A stretch of 64,000 nt of DNA from Tepidimonas taiwanensis (GCF_020162115.1 NZ_CP083911.1:1116001-1180000), one strand, 5' to 3'. Shown: positions 8,965-18,191, numbered from the stretch's first letter. A program made the numbers and translations. Notes: generated by a model from the sequence alone, not told the origin.

Positions 8965-9744
8965 TCAGTTGCCGTACGGGTCGAAGTCGAAGTACTTCTT
9001 CGCGATCTTGTCGTAGGTGCCGTCGGCGCGGATCGCCTTGATCGCGGCGTTGATGTCGGCCTTGAGCTTGTCCTGGCCCTTGCGCATGCCGACGCCGACG
9101 CCGTAACCGAAATACTTCACGTCGTACAGGTCGGGGCCGACGAAGCCGTAGCCCTTGCCTTCGGGCTTGCGCAGAAAGCCGCCGTACACCTCCACCTTGT
9201 CGGCGACCGTGCCGTCCAGGCGGCCGGCCTTGATGTCGAGGTACACCTGATCCTGCGCTTCGTAGGGGATGACCTGCACGCCGGCGGGCTTGAGCTCGCC
9301 CATCGCGTACTTCTCCTGCGTGCTGCCCTTGAGGACGCCGATCTTCTTGCCCTTCAGCGACGCGGGGCCGGTGTAGGGCGTGCCTTCCTTGACGACGATG
9401 CCGCTGGGCGTCTTGTAGTACTTGTCGCTGAAGTCGATAACCTTCTTGCGGTCGTCCGTGATCGACATCGAGCTGATGATGACGTCGTACTTGCGCGCCT
9501 GCAGGCCCGGGATCATGCTGTCCCAGACCTGCTCGACGAAGACGCACTTGCGGTTGAGCTTGGCGCAGATCGCTTCGGCGATGTCGACGTCGAAACCGGT
9601 GGGCTTACCGTCAGGGGTTTTGTAGGTGAACGGCTCGTAGGTGGCATCGATCGCGACCTTGAGCTCGTTGCTTTGGGCCTGAACCGCACCGGTGGCCAGC
9701 AGCGTGGCCAGCCCGAGGGTCTGCAGAATGTGACGACGCTTCAT
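8965..9744 (-). CDS. aotJ: Periplasmic amino-acid-binding protein (AotJ/HisJ family)
   Basis: A 259-residue bacterial solute-binding protein family 3. A clear signal peptide (MKRRHILQTLGLATLLATGAVQA) should direct it to the periplasm. The mature part has the family hallmarks: VAIDATYEPFTYKTPDGKPTGFDVDI, ICAKLNRKCVFVEQVWDSMIP and SSMSITDDRKKVIDFSDKYY. The VFVEQVWDSMIPGL and SSMSITDDRKK stretches are typical of lysine-arginine-ornithine binders. It is the promoter-proximal gene of the aot-type operon. The intrinsic terminator directly after it suggests high expression. The exact ligand (arginine, ornithine, lysine or histidine) is not fixed by sequence. Confidence 0.88.
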   Translation of the reverse strand: MKRRHILQTLGLATLLATGAVQAQSNELKVAIDATYEPFTYKTPDGKPTGFDVDIAEAICAKLNRKCVFVEQVWDSMIPGLQARKYDVIISSMSITDDRKKVIDFSDKYYKTPSGIVVKEGTPYTGPASLKGKKIGVLKGSTQEKYAMGELKPAGVQVIPYEAQDQVYLDIKAGRLDGTVADKVEVYGGFLRKPEGKGYGFVGPDLYDVKYFGYGVGVGMRKGQDKLKADINAAIKAIRADGTYDKIAKKYFDFDPYGN

Positions 9745-9938
9745 GAGGGGGTCACCCGAAGTTGAACATATTCACATTGTAGACACGCCCGGAGGCACGG
9801 GCGGGTATGGTTTTCCCTCTGTTGGAACAGCGCCCGAAACATTATCGCGGCCACGACTTAACATAATACAAATTGTAGAACTTTCACGTGATCACCGTCG
9901 ATGGCCTCCAAGGGCTACCGGCGCGGACATGCCACGCT
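9745..9938. promoter_or_regulatory. Upstream region of the aot operon with two similar AT-rich motifs
   Basis: This 194-bp gap has no gene. Two related AT-rich segments, 9764-9785 and 9859-9881, share aacata followed by attgtaga, in the same orientation 95 bp apart. The first contains the palindrome TGAACATATTCA (9763-9774), which resembles half of an ARG box. The region must hold the aotJ promoter; control by an arginine regulator is only inferred. Confidence 0.4.
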
Positions 9939-11453
9939 TTATGCTTGGTCCAGCGCCCGCTCACGCGCCCGCAACGTGGCGCGCAGCATCCCCCACAGGC
10001 TCCAGCCCAGCAGCGCCGCACAGGCGATGATGAACCCGAGGCTGATCGGGCGCTCGACGAACACCATCGGGTCACCGCGCGACAGCAGCAGCGCGCGGCG
10101 CAGGTTTTCCTCCATCAGCGGCCCGAGCACGAACCCGAGCATCAGCGGCGCAGCCTCGAATCGCAGCACCGCCAGCACGTAACCGACCAGCCCGATGATC
10201 GCGACCATGTAGATGTCGAAGGTATTGTTGTTGACGCTGTACGTCCCCAGCGCGATGAACACCAGGATCGCCGGGTATAGCACGCTGTACGGGATGCGCA
10301 GGATGGCCACCCACATGCCCACCAGCGGCAGGTTCAGGATCATCAGCATCACGTTACCGATGCCAAAGCTCACGATCAGGCCCCAGAACAGGTCCGGCTG
10401 GTTGGTCATCAGCAGCGGGCCGGGCTGGATGCCGTGGATGATGAGGGCCCCCAGCATCAACGCCATCACGGCGTCACCGGGAATGCCCAGCGACAGCGTC
10501 GGCACGAAGGCCGTCTGCGCCGCTGCGTTGTTCGCTGCCTCCGGCGCCGTCACCCCCTCGATAGCCCCCTTGCCAAAGCGCGACGGGTCGCGCGCGATCT
10601 TTTTCTCGGTGGCGTAGGCCATGAACGACGCGATCGACGCGCCGGTGCCCGGCAGCGCGCCAAAGAAGCTGCCGATGCCCGTGCCACGCAGCATCGGCAT
10701 CACGGACGCCTTCCAGTCCGCCCGCGTGGGCAGCATCGAGCGCCACGTGATGCGGTCGTTGATCTGGCCCTCGCGCGGCTGGTTGATCGAGCCGACGACC
10801 TCCGCGATGCCGAACAGCCCCATCGCCAGCGCGACGATGTTGATGCCGTCCATCAGCTCCGGGATGCCGAACTCGTAGCGCGCCTGCCCCGAGTTGACAT
10901 CGGTGCCGACGGTGCCGAGCAGCAGCCCCAACACCACCATCGCCAGGCCCTTGAGCGGTGAGCCGGACGCCAGCGTCGACGCCGCCACCAGCCCCAGCAA
11001 CATCATCGCGAAATACTCCGCCGGGCCGAACTTGAGCCCCAGCTCTGCGATCGCCGGGGCGAACCCTGCCAGGATGGCGATGCCCAGCATCGAGCCGACG
11101 AAGGAGGCGATCGTCGTCATGAACAGCGCCACCCCCGCCCTGCCCTGTTTGGACATCGGGTAGCCGTCCAGGCACGCCACCGCCGACGAAGGCGTGCCCG
11201 GCAGGTTCAGCAGGATCGACGCCGTCGAGCCGCCGTATTGCGCGCCGTAGTACACGCCGGCGAGCATGATGATGGCAGCCGTCGGGGGGATGTGGTAAGT
11301 CACCGGCAACAGCAGCGAAATCGTCGCCATCGCGCCGATACCGGGCAGCACGCCGATGAGCGTGCCGATGAAAACGCCGACGAAGCAATACAGCAGCATC
11401 ATCGGCTGCATGGCCTGTTGCAGGCCGAGCCAGAGGCCTTGGGCGATGTCCAT
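9939..11453 (-). CDS. tctA: Tripartite tricarboxylate transporter large permease TctA
   Basis: A 504-residue membrane protein with about twelve hydrophobic segments. Family motifs are present: GVLPGIGAMATISLLLPVTY near residue 40, the YYGAQYGGSTASILLNLPGTP loop near residue 70, and a second GALPGTGASIASFMAY loop near residue 265 that mirrors the first by internal duplication. TctA is the large permease of TTT systems that take up citrate or other carboxylates using a periplasmic TctC receptor. The tctB gene is 36 bp upstream; no tctC is in the window, so the receptor must come from elsewhere. The substrate is unknown. Confidence 0.9.
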   Translation of the reverse strand: MDIAQGLWLGLQQAMQPMMLLYCFVGVFIGTLIGVLPGIGAMATISLLLPVTYHIPPTAAIIMLAGVYYGAQYGGSTASILLNLPGTPSSAVACLDGYPMSKQGRAGVALFMTTIASFVGSMLGIAILAGFAPAIAELGLKFGPAEYFAMMLLGLVAASTLASGSPLKGLAMVVLGLLLGTVGTDVNSGQARYEFGIPELMDGINIVALAMGLFGIAEVVGSINQPREGQINDRITWRSMLPTRADWKASVMPMLRGTGIGSFFGALPGTGASIASFMAYATEKKIARDPSRFGKGAIEGVTAPEAANNAAAQTAFVPTLSLGIPGDAVMALMLGALIIHGIQPGPLLMTNQPDLFWGLIVSFGIGNVMLMILNLPLVGMWVAILRIPYSVLYPAILVFIALGTYSVNNNTFDIYMVAIIGLVGYVLAVLRFEAAPLMLGFVLGPLMEENLRRALLLSRGDPMVFVERPISLGFIIACAALLGWSLWGMLRATLRARERALDQA

Positions 11454-11489
11454 GGGGGAACCCTCGTGGTGTCGTCGATGGGTGGGGGA

Positions 11490-11951
11490 TCAGGGGCTCC
11501 AGGGCCACACCGGCAACACCATGCCCAGCGCGACGATGAAAACCAGCCAACACAGCCCGGCGATCACGGCGGCCGCGACCAGCCGGCCGCGCCACGTGAT
11601 CGTCCGGTCGGCAAGCGACGCCACCAGGACGCTGGCCGCGCACGCCACGATCAGCCCCGCCGTCTTGAGCAGCAGCGCGAACAGCACGATCGAGCCGACG
11701 ACGCTCCCCAGCGGCCCCCATGCGAGGCGTAGCCGCTCGCCGGGACGCACCAGCGCCGGCAGCGCGATCAGCACCCCCAGGATGCCGAGCAAGATGCCCA
11801 ACCCGAACGGGAAGAACCCCGGCCCCATGCTGCGCGGGGAGCCCAACTCGTAGTGCTCGTACGCGTACCACGCGGCCGCGAAACCGACGGCCGCCATCAG
11901 CAGCCCGCCCAACAGATCCCGATGGTCCTGGCGCGTGACCGGTGTCGACAT
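11490..11951 (-). CDS. tctB: Tripartite tricarboxylate transporter small permease TctB
   Basis: A 153-residue protein with four predicted membrane segments, the usual form of TctB. It has the family pattern GGLLMAAVGFAAAWYAYEHYELGSPRSMGPGFFPFGLG in its first half and ends with a hydrophobic helix and a short WPWSP tail. It precedes tctA by 36 bp and follows the ankyrin gene by 27 bp, so it may be read from the upstream operon or from a promoter inside the ankyrin gene. The sequence is weakly conserved in this family; the call rests on the SMGPGFFP motif and the position. Confidence 0.88.
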   Translation of the reverse strand: MSTPVTRQDHRDLLGGLLMAAVGFAAAWYAYEHYELGSPRSMGPGFFPFGLGILLGILGVLIALPALVRPGERLRLAWGPLGSVVGSIVLFALLLKTAGLIVACAASVLVASLADRTITWRGRLVAAAVIAGLCWLVFIVALGMVLPVWPWSP

Positions 11952-11978
11952 CGTCCGTTCTCCTCGGTGAAATGGTCG

Positions 11979-12701
11979 TTACCACTGACCGCGCGGCTGT
12001 CGCGCGCGTATGGCCGCCGCGATCAGCTCCACGATCGTCTCACGGCCGACCTGCCGCGCAAAATCGATGGCATCCAGCCCGAGCTGGTTGCGCAGTGTCG
12101 GGTCGGCCCCCTCCTCCAGCAGCAGCCGCACCACCTCCGCGCGTCCATAGCGGGCGGCCATCATCAACGGCGTGGAGCGGTTGGGCGATTCGGCGTCGAT
12201 GTAAGCGTGGTGTTCCAGCAACAGCCGCGTGATCGCCAGGGCCTGGTCCGACTTGCCCGTGGCGGCGTAATGCAGCGGGGTCCAGCCGGGTCGGTTCACC
12301 TGCGCGCCGCGCCGGATGAGCGCCTGCACGATGTCGAGGTGTCCACGCAGCGCCGCGATCATCAGCGCGTTTTCGCCCGCGGGGTTGGTCGCCTCGATGT
12401 CGAGGTCGCGCTGCTCCACCAGGTGGCGCGCGACGTGAAGCGCGTCGCGCTGCAGCGCGAGCACGAGCGGGGGGTTGAGCTCCGGATCCGGCGTGTTGAT
12501 GTCGAGCCCGCGCAACTGCAACGCGATGACGGTGCTGACGTCGTCGCGGACCAGGGCGGTGATGAAACGGTCGTAGCTCGCCTGTGCCCAGGCGGCGGCG
12601 GGCAGCGCCAGCATGACGACCGCGCACATCCCTCCGGCGAACCACGCCCGCAATGCGCGAGGCCACGCACGATGCCGAAACGAGAGACGTACGGCGGTCA
12701 C
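11979..12701 (-). CDS. Periplasmic ankyrin-repeat protein
   Basis: A 240-residue protein with a likely signal peptide ending in LALPAAAWA near residue 40, then five to six ankyrin repeats: ENALMIAALRGHLDIVQALIRRGA, TPLHYAATGKSDQALAITRLLL and TPLMMAARYGRAEVVRLLLEEGA are the clearest. Ankyrin repeats bind other proteins; the partner is not known. The GTG at 12701 was chosen because it overlaps the tatD stop by 4 bp (GTGA) and gives a basic N-terminus before the hydrophobic core. It is the last gene of the mltG-to-tatD operon; a longer open frame into tatD is ignored as a shadow. Confidence 0.8.
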   Translation of the reverse strand: MTAVRLSFRHRAWPRALRAWFAGGMCAVVMLALPAAAWAQASYDRFITALVRDDVSTVIALQLRGLDINTPDPELNPPLVLALQRDALHVARHLVEQRDLDIEATNPAGENALMIAALRGHLDIVQALIRRGAQVNRPGWTPLHYAATGKSDQALAITRLLLEHHAYIDAESPNRSTPLMMAARYGRAEVVRLLLEEGADPTLRNQLGLDAIDFARQVGRETIVELIAAAIRARQPRGQW

Positions 12702-13522
12702 GGCGCGCACACGCGGGTGAAGAGCCGCTCGAAGTTGGCGCTCGTGGCCTCGGCCACGGCCTCGACCGTGACGCCCTGGATGTCGGCCAGCACCGCGGCG
12801 ACGAACGGTACGAGCGCGGGGGTGTTGGTCTTGCCCCGGTGCGGCACCGGTGCCAGGTAGGGGCTGTCGGTCTCGATCAGGCAGCGGTCGAGCGGAACGT
12901 AGCGCGCCACCTCCCGCAGCGCGGCCGCGTTCTTGAACGTGAGGATGCCGGAAAACGAGATGTAGAACCCCAGGTCGAGCGCGGCGCGCGCCACCTCGCG
13001 CGTTTCGGTAAAGCAATGGAACACCCCGCGCGCCACGGGCAGTCCATCAGCGCCCGCTCCGGCAAAGCCGCCCTCTTCGCGCAGGATGGCGAGCGTGTCG
13101 TCGCTGGCACTGCGGGTGTGGATGACGAGCGGCAGGTCGAGCTGCCGCGCGGCGCGGATGTGCACGCGAAAACGCTCCCGTTGCCACCCCATGTCCGCCA
13201 CCGTGCGGTCGCCCAGCCGGTAATAGTCCAGCCCCGTCTCGCCGATCCCCACGACCCGCGGACGGCGGGCCAAGGCGATCAGCCCTTCGACCGTCGGCTC
13301 CGCCACCCCCTCGTTGTCCGGGTGAACGCCGACGGTCGCCCACAGCGCCGGCCCCTCGGCCGGTGCCGCCATCGCCAGCCGGTGCACGTCGTCGAAGCGC
13401 TCCAGCGTCGTGCCGATGCACAGCGCGCGGGTGACGTTCGCGTGCCGCATCGCCGCCAGCACCTCGTCGTACTGGGCCTGCAGTTCGGGAAAATCCAGGT
13501 GACAGTGGGAATCCGTGTACAT
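12698..13522 (-). CDS. tatD: TatD family metal-dependent hydrolase/DNase
   Basis: A 274-residue TIM-barrel hydrolase. Metal ligands are visible: the HxH motif in DSHCHLDF near residue 6, the glutamate in GIGETGLDYY, histidines in VIHTRS and VFHCFTE, and the aspartate in IETDSPYL near the C-terminus. The GKTNTPA tail region is also typical. The ATG at 13522 (MYTDSHCH) matches the family start; an in-frame GTG at 13543 would add seven residues. TatD proteins are 3'-5' exonucleases or related hydrolases; this one is in the tmk-holB-pilZ-tatD cluster found in many proteobacteria, so it may be the YcfH-type paralogue. Confidence 0.9.
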   Translation of the reverse strand: MYTDSHCHLDFPELQAQYDEVLAAMRHANVTRALCIGTTLERFDDVHRLAMAAPAEGPALWATVGVHPDNEGVAEPTVEGLIALARRPRVVGIGETGLDYYRLGDRTVADMGWQRERFRVHIRAARQLDLPLVIHTRSASDDTLAILREEGGFAGAGADGLPVARGVFHCFTETREVARAALDLGFYISFSGILTFKNAAALREVARYVPLDRCLIETDSPYLAPVPHRGKTNTPALVPFVAAVLADIQGVTVEAVAEATSANFERLFTRVCAP

Positions 13523-13560
13523 CGCTTGGGATCGCCGCGGCACATGCGGCCGCGGAAGGC

Positions 13561-13941
13561 TCAGAGGGTCTGGGTGGGGCGGTCGGAAGCGAGGTGGGCT
13601 CCCAGGATTTCCTCGATCCGGGCCCGCAGCGCGCGGGACTTCTCATCGTCCGGAAAGCGCACGCCGATACCTTGCGTGCGCGCGCCGGTGGCCCCGGCGG
13701 GGGTGATCCAGGCCACTTTGCCCGCGACGGGGTAGCGCTGCGGGTCCTCCGGTAACGTCAGCAGCACGTACACATCCTGTCCCAGGGTGTACTGGCGTGA
13801 CGAGGGCACGAAAATGCCCCCCTCCTTGAACAGGGGAATGTAGGCGGCGTAGAGCGCCCCTTTTTCCTTGATCGAGAGCTGGATGACCGTCGGACGCGGC
13901 GACGTGCCGGCACCCGCTTCTGTTGCTGAAACCGTCGTCAT
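13561..13941 (-). CDS. pilZ: PilZ domain protein
   Basis: A 126-residue cytoplasmic protein of the PilZ fold. The core includes LSIKEKGALYAAYIPLFKEGGIFVPS, the YVLLTLPEDPQRYPVAGKVAWITP beta strands and GIGVRFPD. The usual c-di-GMP-binding RxxxR and DxSxxG motifs are absent: KEKGALYAAYIP and EGGIFVPS stand in their place, as in type IV pilus PilZ proteins that do not bind the nucleotide. Its place directly after holB supports the type IV pilus PilZ, needed for pilus assembly. It overlaps holB by 4 bp (ATGA) and ends 38 bp before the chosen tatD start. Confidence 0.85.
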   Translation of the reverse strand: MTTVSATEAGAGTSPRPTVIQLSIKEKGALYAAYIPLFKEGGIFVPSSRQYTLGQDVYVLLTLPEDPQRYPVAGKVAWITPAGATGARTQGIGVRFPDDEKSRALRARIEEILGAHLASDRPTQTL

Positions 13942-14978
13942 GGGCACGAGTGTAGCGCCGCACCGGCAGCGGCGCCCGGCGCAAACACCGCTGCGGTGCG
14001 CTGGGCCCAGGCCTCGGTCCACAGGCCTGGCTGCCAGGGATGCTCCACCGTGCGCCACGCCTGTTGCAACACCCGCCAGAAGGCCGACAACCGCGCTACA
14101 GCAGGCACAGGTGGCAGCGCCGCCGCGTCGAAATAGCGCGGCTTTCCCCCGGCGGCGACCGCCATCGCGTCGTGGCACAGCTGCATCAGCACCTGCACTT
14201 GCCGCGCGAGGGGCCAGTCACCGATCACGGCGGCATCGCCTTGCGCGAGCTGGCGCGGCAACGCGCGCCAGACGCGCTCCGTGACCCCGAGCCGCGCCCA
14301 CGCCAGCGCCTCGTCCGGCCGCCCGCCGGCCATGCGCCAGCACGCGGCCCAGTCCGCATCGGTGAGGCCCGGGCACTCCTGGGCCCCCTCCGCCGCGAGC
14401 CACGCCCGGCCTTCGGCTTCCGTGGGCCACGCCATCGTGTGCGTCTGGCAGCGGCTGCGAATGGTGGGCAGCAGCGCATGCGCCGCTTCTGTTGCGAGCA
14501 CGAAGCGCACCCGTCCGGGTGGCTCCTCCAGCGTCTTGAGCAGGGTGTTGGCCGACTCGACGTTGAGGCGCTCCCCCGGGTGGATCAGCAACACTTGGCC
14601 CTGCGGTCGGGTGTGCGACAGCTGCGCGAATGCCACGGCCGCGCGGGCAGCGTCGACGCGGATCTGGCGGCTGGGTTTGATTTCCTTGCGCTCGATGCGC
14701 TCCTGCGTGACCGGGTCCAAGGGCCAGCCGAGGTCGATCGCCTGCTGTTCGGGCATCAGCACGAAAAGATCGGGGTGCGCGCGCACATCGATCGCGTGGC
14801 ACGAGTCGCAGGCACCGCACGCGCCGTCGCCGGAGGGGTGCTCGCACAGCCACGCGCGCGTCAGCGCCAGCGCCAATTCGTATTGCCCGAGGCCGGGTGC
14901 CCCCGCCAGCAGCACGGCGTGCCCCCGCAGGGACAACAACGCGCGCAATTGACGTTGCAACCACGGTGGCAGCGCCAT
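13938..14978 (-). CDS. holB: DNA polymerase III subunit delta'
   Basis: A 346-residue clamp-loader subunit. The ATPase-like N-terminus has GAPGLGQYELALALTRAWL, in which the P-loop lysine is replaced by glutamine, as expected for a delta' subunit that does not hydrolyse ATP. A zinc-binding cluster (CEHPSGDGACGACDSCH) follows near residue 55, and the SRC sensor region is ANTLLKTLEEPP...LLPTIRSRC. Delta' is the stator of the clamp loader that puts the sliding clamp on DNA. The ATG at 14978 overlaps the tmk stop by ATGA. The C-terminal third is poorly conserved. Confidence 0.9.
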   Translation of the reverse strand: MALPPWLQRQLRALLSLRGHAVLLAGAPGLGQYELALALTRAWLCEHPSGDGACGACDSCHAIDVRAHPDLFVLMPEQQAIDLGWPLDPVTQERIERKEIKPSRQIRVDAARAAVAFAQLSHTRPQGQVLLIHPGERLNVESANTLLKTLEEPPGRVRFVLATEAAHALLPTIRSRCQTHTMAWPTEAEGRAWLAAEGAQECPGLTDADWAACWRMAGGRPDEALAWARLGVTERVWRALPRQLAQGDAAVIGDWPLARQVQVLMQLCHDAMAVAAGGKPRYFDAAALPPVPAVARLSAFWRVLQQAWRTVEHPWQPGLWTEAWAQRTAAVFAPGAAAGAALHSCP

Positions 14979-15616
14979 CACCACATCCCTCGCTGGCGGC
15001 ACACCGCCTCCACCTGCGCCCACACGCCCGCGACGTCCTGGACCGCGTCGATGCGCACCACGCGCTCGGGCGACCCCGCCGCCCGCCGCGCGTAGCCGGC
15101 TGCGACGCGCTCGAAAAACGCGAGCGGCTCGGCCTCGAACTTGTCCGGCTGGCGCGCGCCGGCCAAGCGGGCGGCCGCCGTTGCCGGCGGCACGTCGAAC
15201 CACAGCGTCAGGTCCGGTTGCCGCAGGCCCGTGCCGGTCGTTTGCACCCACCGCTCCAGCGTCTCCAGCACCACCAGATCGAAGCCCCGCCCGTAGCCCT
15301 GGTACGCGAACGTCGCGTCGGTAAAGCGGTCGCACAGCACGACCTCGCCAGCCGCGAGCGCCGGCTCGATCACGCGCACCAAATGATCGCGCCGCGCGGC
15401 AAACATCAGCAGCGCCTCCGTCAGCGCGTCCATCGGCTCCTGCAGCAGCAGCTCACGCAGCCGTTCCGCCAACGCCGTGCCGCCGGGCTCGCGCGTCACC
15501 CGTACGGTGCGCCCGGCCTCCCGCAGGCGCTGTGCCAGCGTCGCGATGTGGGTGGACTTTCCGGCCCCGTCGATGCCTTCGAACGTGATGAACAGGGGCG
15601 CGTGCTTGGTTTTCAT
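14978..15616 (-). CDS. tmk: Thymidylate kinase
   Basis: A 212-residue kinase that phosphorylates dTMP to dTDP. The P-loop [17 protein letters not shown] is near residue 15, the [16 protein letters not shown] motif near residue 98, and the substrate arginine region VTREPGGT near residue 40. The length matches bacterial Tmk. Its neighbours overlap by 4 bp on both sides (glycosyltransferase stop and holB start), so translation should be coupled with holB. Confidence 0.95.
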   Translation of the reverse strand: MKTKHAPLFITFEGIDGAGKSTHIATLAQRLREAGRTVRVTREPGGTALAERLRELLLQEPMDALTEALLMFAARRDHLVRVIEPALAAGEVVLCDRFTDATFAYQGYGRGFDLVVLETLERWVQTTGTGLRQPDLTLWFDVPPATAAARLAGARQPDKFEAEPLAFFERVAAGYARRAAGSPERVVRIDAVQDVAGVWAQVEAVCRQRGMW

Positions 15617-17187
15617 GGCAGGCGATCGTACACCTGCCCCAGCGTCGGACAGGGGCCGTTGGCCGCGGTGACCGCCTGCGCGTACAGAACCCCCGGCGCA
15701 CGACCGTCGGTGTGGGCATGCCAGCGCATCGTATTCGGGGCCGACACGCGGTAAACGGTCGGGCTCTCAGGGTCGGCGAAGGACGTGATCGGCTGTGTCC
15801 CGACCCACCAGAACGCGCAGACCGGACGGTCGGCATCGATGGCCAAGCGGCTGCTGCCGGGATAAACGACCATGTCAGCCGCACGCTGTATCGCCAGCGC
15901 ACCCGCCAAGTGGATCGGGTCGGCAATCACCACGGCGCCCCCGGCACCGATCGCATCGAGCCGACGCGCCACGGCCGCCGGTGACAGCTGGCTCCAGGAG
16001 GCGCGGCCCTGCTGCGCCAGCAGCGTCGGACGCCACACCAGCAACACCAGTGACGCGACGACCACGGCAGCCGACACGCGCCGCAGCACGGTCGCGGCCG
16101 CAGGCCGGGCGCGCAGTAACGCGACGCCGCCGAGCACCACCGCCGGCACCGCCATCGGCATCACCCAGCGCAGTTTGATATCGCTGAGCCCCGCCGACAA
16201 CGACAGCACAGCGACAGCCACGACAACCGCGGCCATGTAACCCAGCAGCAGCGCCAGCCAGAACGACGACGTGGCGGTCGCGGCACCGCCTCCGACACCG
16301 CCCCCCTTGGCGGTGAGCACCACACCCCGCTGGCGGCGGCCGGACACCACCACGGCCACCACCGCGACGAGCACTGCAGTGCCCACGGTGGCCAGCCACG
16401 CCTCCGCGAACGCCAGCAGCACCCCCCCTCCTCCTCCGGTGGGGGCCTGCATCTTGGCCCGGATGGGGTCGATGACCTGCGAGCGCTGTCCCCAGACCCA
16501 GGCGACGTGCAGACCGAACGGCAGCAGGCCAAGCAACGCCCAGGGCAGCCCGCGGCTGTGGCGGACCACCCGCTCGCGCCAGCGCGTCCACGAGCGCCCG
16601 TCGAGCCACCACGCCGTCATCGCGGTCACTGACCATCCCGCCAACACCAGTACCGCGTTGTATTTGGCCAGCAGGGCAGCGGCCGCCACCAGGCCGATCA
16701 GCCCCCAGCGGCGACGGGACACGGCGCGATCGGGCGCGACGATCAGGGGCATCGAGAGCGCGACCAAGACCGCGATGCAAGCCGTCGCCAACAGGCTGTG
16801 GGTCAGCGTGCGCGGCGCGTCCCACAGCAGCGGCGCGAGCGTCAACGCCCACCACCCCAACGGGGCCCCCATCCCGCCGTCACCGCACGCCTGGCGAGCG
16901 GCGTGGGCCACCCCCACCGCGATCATCACGAACAGCGCCGCTTTGAGTAGCGCAAGGACAAGGAGCGCCGGGCCGCCCGTCAGGGTGTGCAGCGCCCACA
17001 ACGACCATTCGAACAGCGGCGGCTGCGGTCCGTAGCTCGGCCGCAGCCGCTGCAGGTGCAGCATCTGCTCGGCCTCGTCGAACTCGAGCCCCGGCACCCA
17101 CAGCCAGCGCGCCACCGCCCAGCCGACGTAGACCGCGGCGAGCCCCACCCACCACCAGGTCCTGGCGTTTTTCACGACCCGCCTCAT
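15613..17187 (-). CDS. ArnT/PMT-like integral membrane glycosyltransferase (GT-C fold)
   Basis: A 524-residue membrane protein with about ten to twelve hydrophobic segments. The first periplasmic loop contains the acidic [11 protein letters not shown] motif near residue 35, typical of GT-C enzymes such as ArnT and protein mannosyltransferase, and the [18 protein letters not shown] stretch is a GT39-like signature. These enzymes transfer sugars from polyprenyl phosphate donors to lipid A, proteins or glycans in the periplasm. The gene is inserted between mltG and tmk, genes that are usually neighbours, and overlaps both by 4 bp. The acceptor and sugar are unknown; the C-terminal domain is short. 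Confidence 0.8.
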   Translation of the reverse strand: MRRVVKNARTWWWVGLAAVYVGWAVARWLWVPGLEFDEAEQMLHLQRLRPSYGPQPPLFEWSLWALHTLTGGPALLVLALLKAALFVMIAVGVAHAARQACGDGGMGAPLGWWALTLAPLLWDAPRTLTHSLLATACIAVLVALSMPLIVAPDRAVSRRRWGLIGLVAAAALLAKYNAVLVLAGWSVTAMTAWWLDGRSWTRWRERVVRHSRGLPWALLGLLPFGLHVAWVWGQRSQVIDPIRAKMQAPTGGGGGVLLAFAEAWLATVGTAVLVAVVAVVVSGRRQRGVVLTAKGGGVGGGAATATSSFWLALLLGYMAAVVVAVAVLSLSAGLSDIKLRWVMPMAVPAVVLGGVALLRARPAAATVLRRVSAAVVVASLVLLVWRPTLLAQQGRASWSQLSPAAVARRLDAIGAGGAVVIADPIHLAGALAIQRAADMVVYPGSSRLAIDADRPVCAFWWVGTQPITSFADPESPTVYRVSAPNTMRWHAHTDGRAPGVLYAQAVTAANGPCPTLGQVYDRLP

Positions 17188-18191
17188 CGCCCCAACTGAT
17201 ACCGCCGCACCGCCCGGTTGTGCTCTTCGAGCGTGTGGCTGAAAACGCTGGAGCCGTCGCCGCGGGCGACGAAATAGAGCGCGCGGCTGTCGGCGGGCTG
17301 CGCCGCGGCCTGCAGCGAGGCCCAGCCGGGCAGCGCAATCGGCGTCGGCGGCAGGCCCGCGCGGGTGTAGGTGTTGTACGGGGTATCGGTCGTGAGGTCG
17401 CGGCGCCGTAGGTCACCGTCGAAACGCTCCCCCAGACCGTAAATCACCGACGGGTCGGTCTGCAGCCGCATCCCCAGACGCAGGCGGTTGACGAACACCG
17501 CGGCCACCAGCGGCCGGTCGGCATCGAGGCCCGTCTCTTTTTCGATGAGGCTGGCCAGGATCAGCAGTTCGTCAGGGTTACGAAGCGGCAAACCAGCGCG
17601 CCGCTGCGCCCACGCGTCGGCCAGCCGTTGGTCCATCGCCTGCGCGGCCTGCCGCAGCACGCGCGAAGCCGGCGTGCGCTTGGGATACAGGTACGTGTCG
17701 GGGAAAAAACGCCCCTCCGCGTGTTCCGCGGACAACCCCAGATGGCGCGCCAGGGCGATCGGGTCGTCGCCCGGCGGCAGGTCATCGATCAGGGCTTCCG
17801 CCGCCCGCACCGCCTGCAGCACCTGCCGCACGGTCCAGCCCTCGATCAAGGTCAGCCGCCGCAGCGCCTGCTCCCCCCTCACGAGCTTGTCGAGCAACGC
17901 GCGCGGCGTCGTGCCGGCCGGGATTTCGTAGCTGCCAGCCTTGAGCGCGCGCGCCTGCCCCGAGAGGCGAAACCACGCAAACAGCCACATAGCCGAGGTG
18001 TCGACACCGGCTTCGACCAGCGCGTGCGCCACCTGCTGCGCCGACATCCCGGGCTCGATGACCACGTCGATCACCGCGGTCCCCGGTGGGCGCAGCGGCA
18101 GCGGACGGTGCAGCCACGCCGCGACCGCGGCGGCACACGCCAGCAGCGCCACCGCGGCCAGCGTGGACCATCGCCAACGGGGAAATTGCAT
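17184..18191 (-). CDS. mltG: Endolytic murein transglycosylase MltG (YceG)
   Basis: A 335-residue inner-membrane-anchored lytic transglycosylase. One hydrophobic segment near residues 10-26 anchors it, followed by the LysM-like region and the YceG catalytic domain. Catalytic and structural motifs visible include ILASLIEKETGLDADRPLVAAVFVNRL, with the essential glutamate in EKETG, then MRLQTDPSVIYGLG, TPYNTYTRAGLPPTPIALPG and YFVARGDGSSVFSHTLEEHN. It cleaves nascent glycan chains and so sets their length. The ATG at 18191 (MQFPRWRW) was chosen because a longer in-frame extension would run antisense into ygfZ. Confidence 0.93.
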   Translation of the reverse strand: MQFPRWRWSTLAAVALLACAAAVAAWLHRPLPLRPPGTAVIDVVIEPGMSAQQVAHALVEAGVDTSAMWLFAWFRLSGQARALKAGSYEIPAGTTPRALLDKLVRGEQALRRLTLIEGWTVRQVLQAVRAAEALIDDLPPGDDPIALARHLGLSAEHAEGRFFPDTYLYPKRTPASRVLRQAAQAMDQRLADAWAQRRAGLPLRNPDELLILASLIEKETGLDADRPLVAAVFVNRLRLGMRLQTDPSVIYGLGERFDGDLRRRDLTTDTPYNTYTRAGLPPTPIALPGWASLQAAAQPADSRALYFVARGDGSSVFSHTLEEHNRAVRRYQLGR

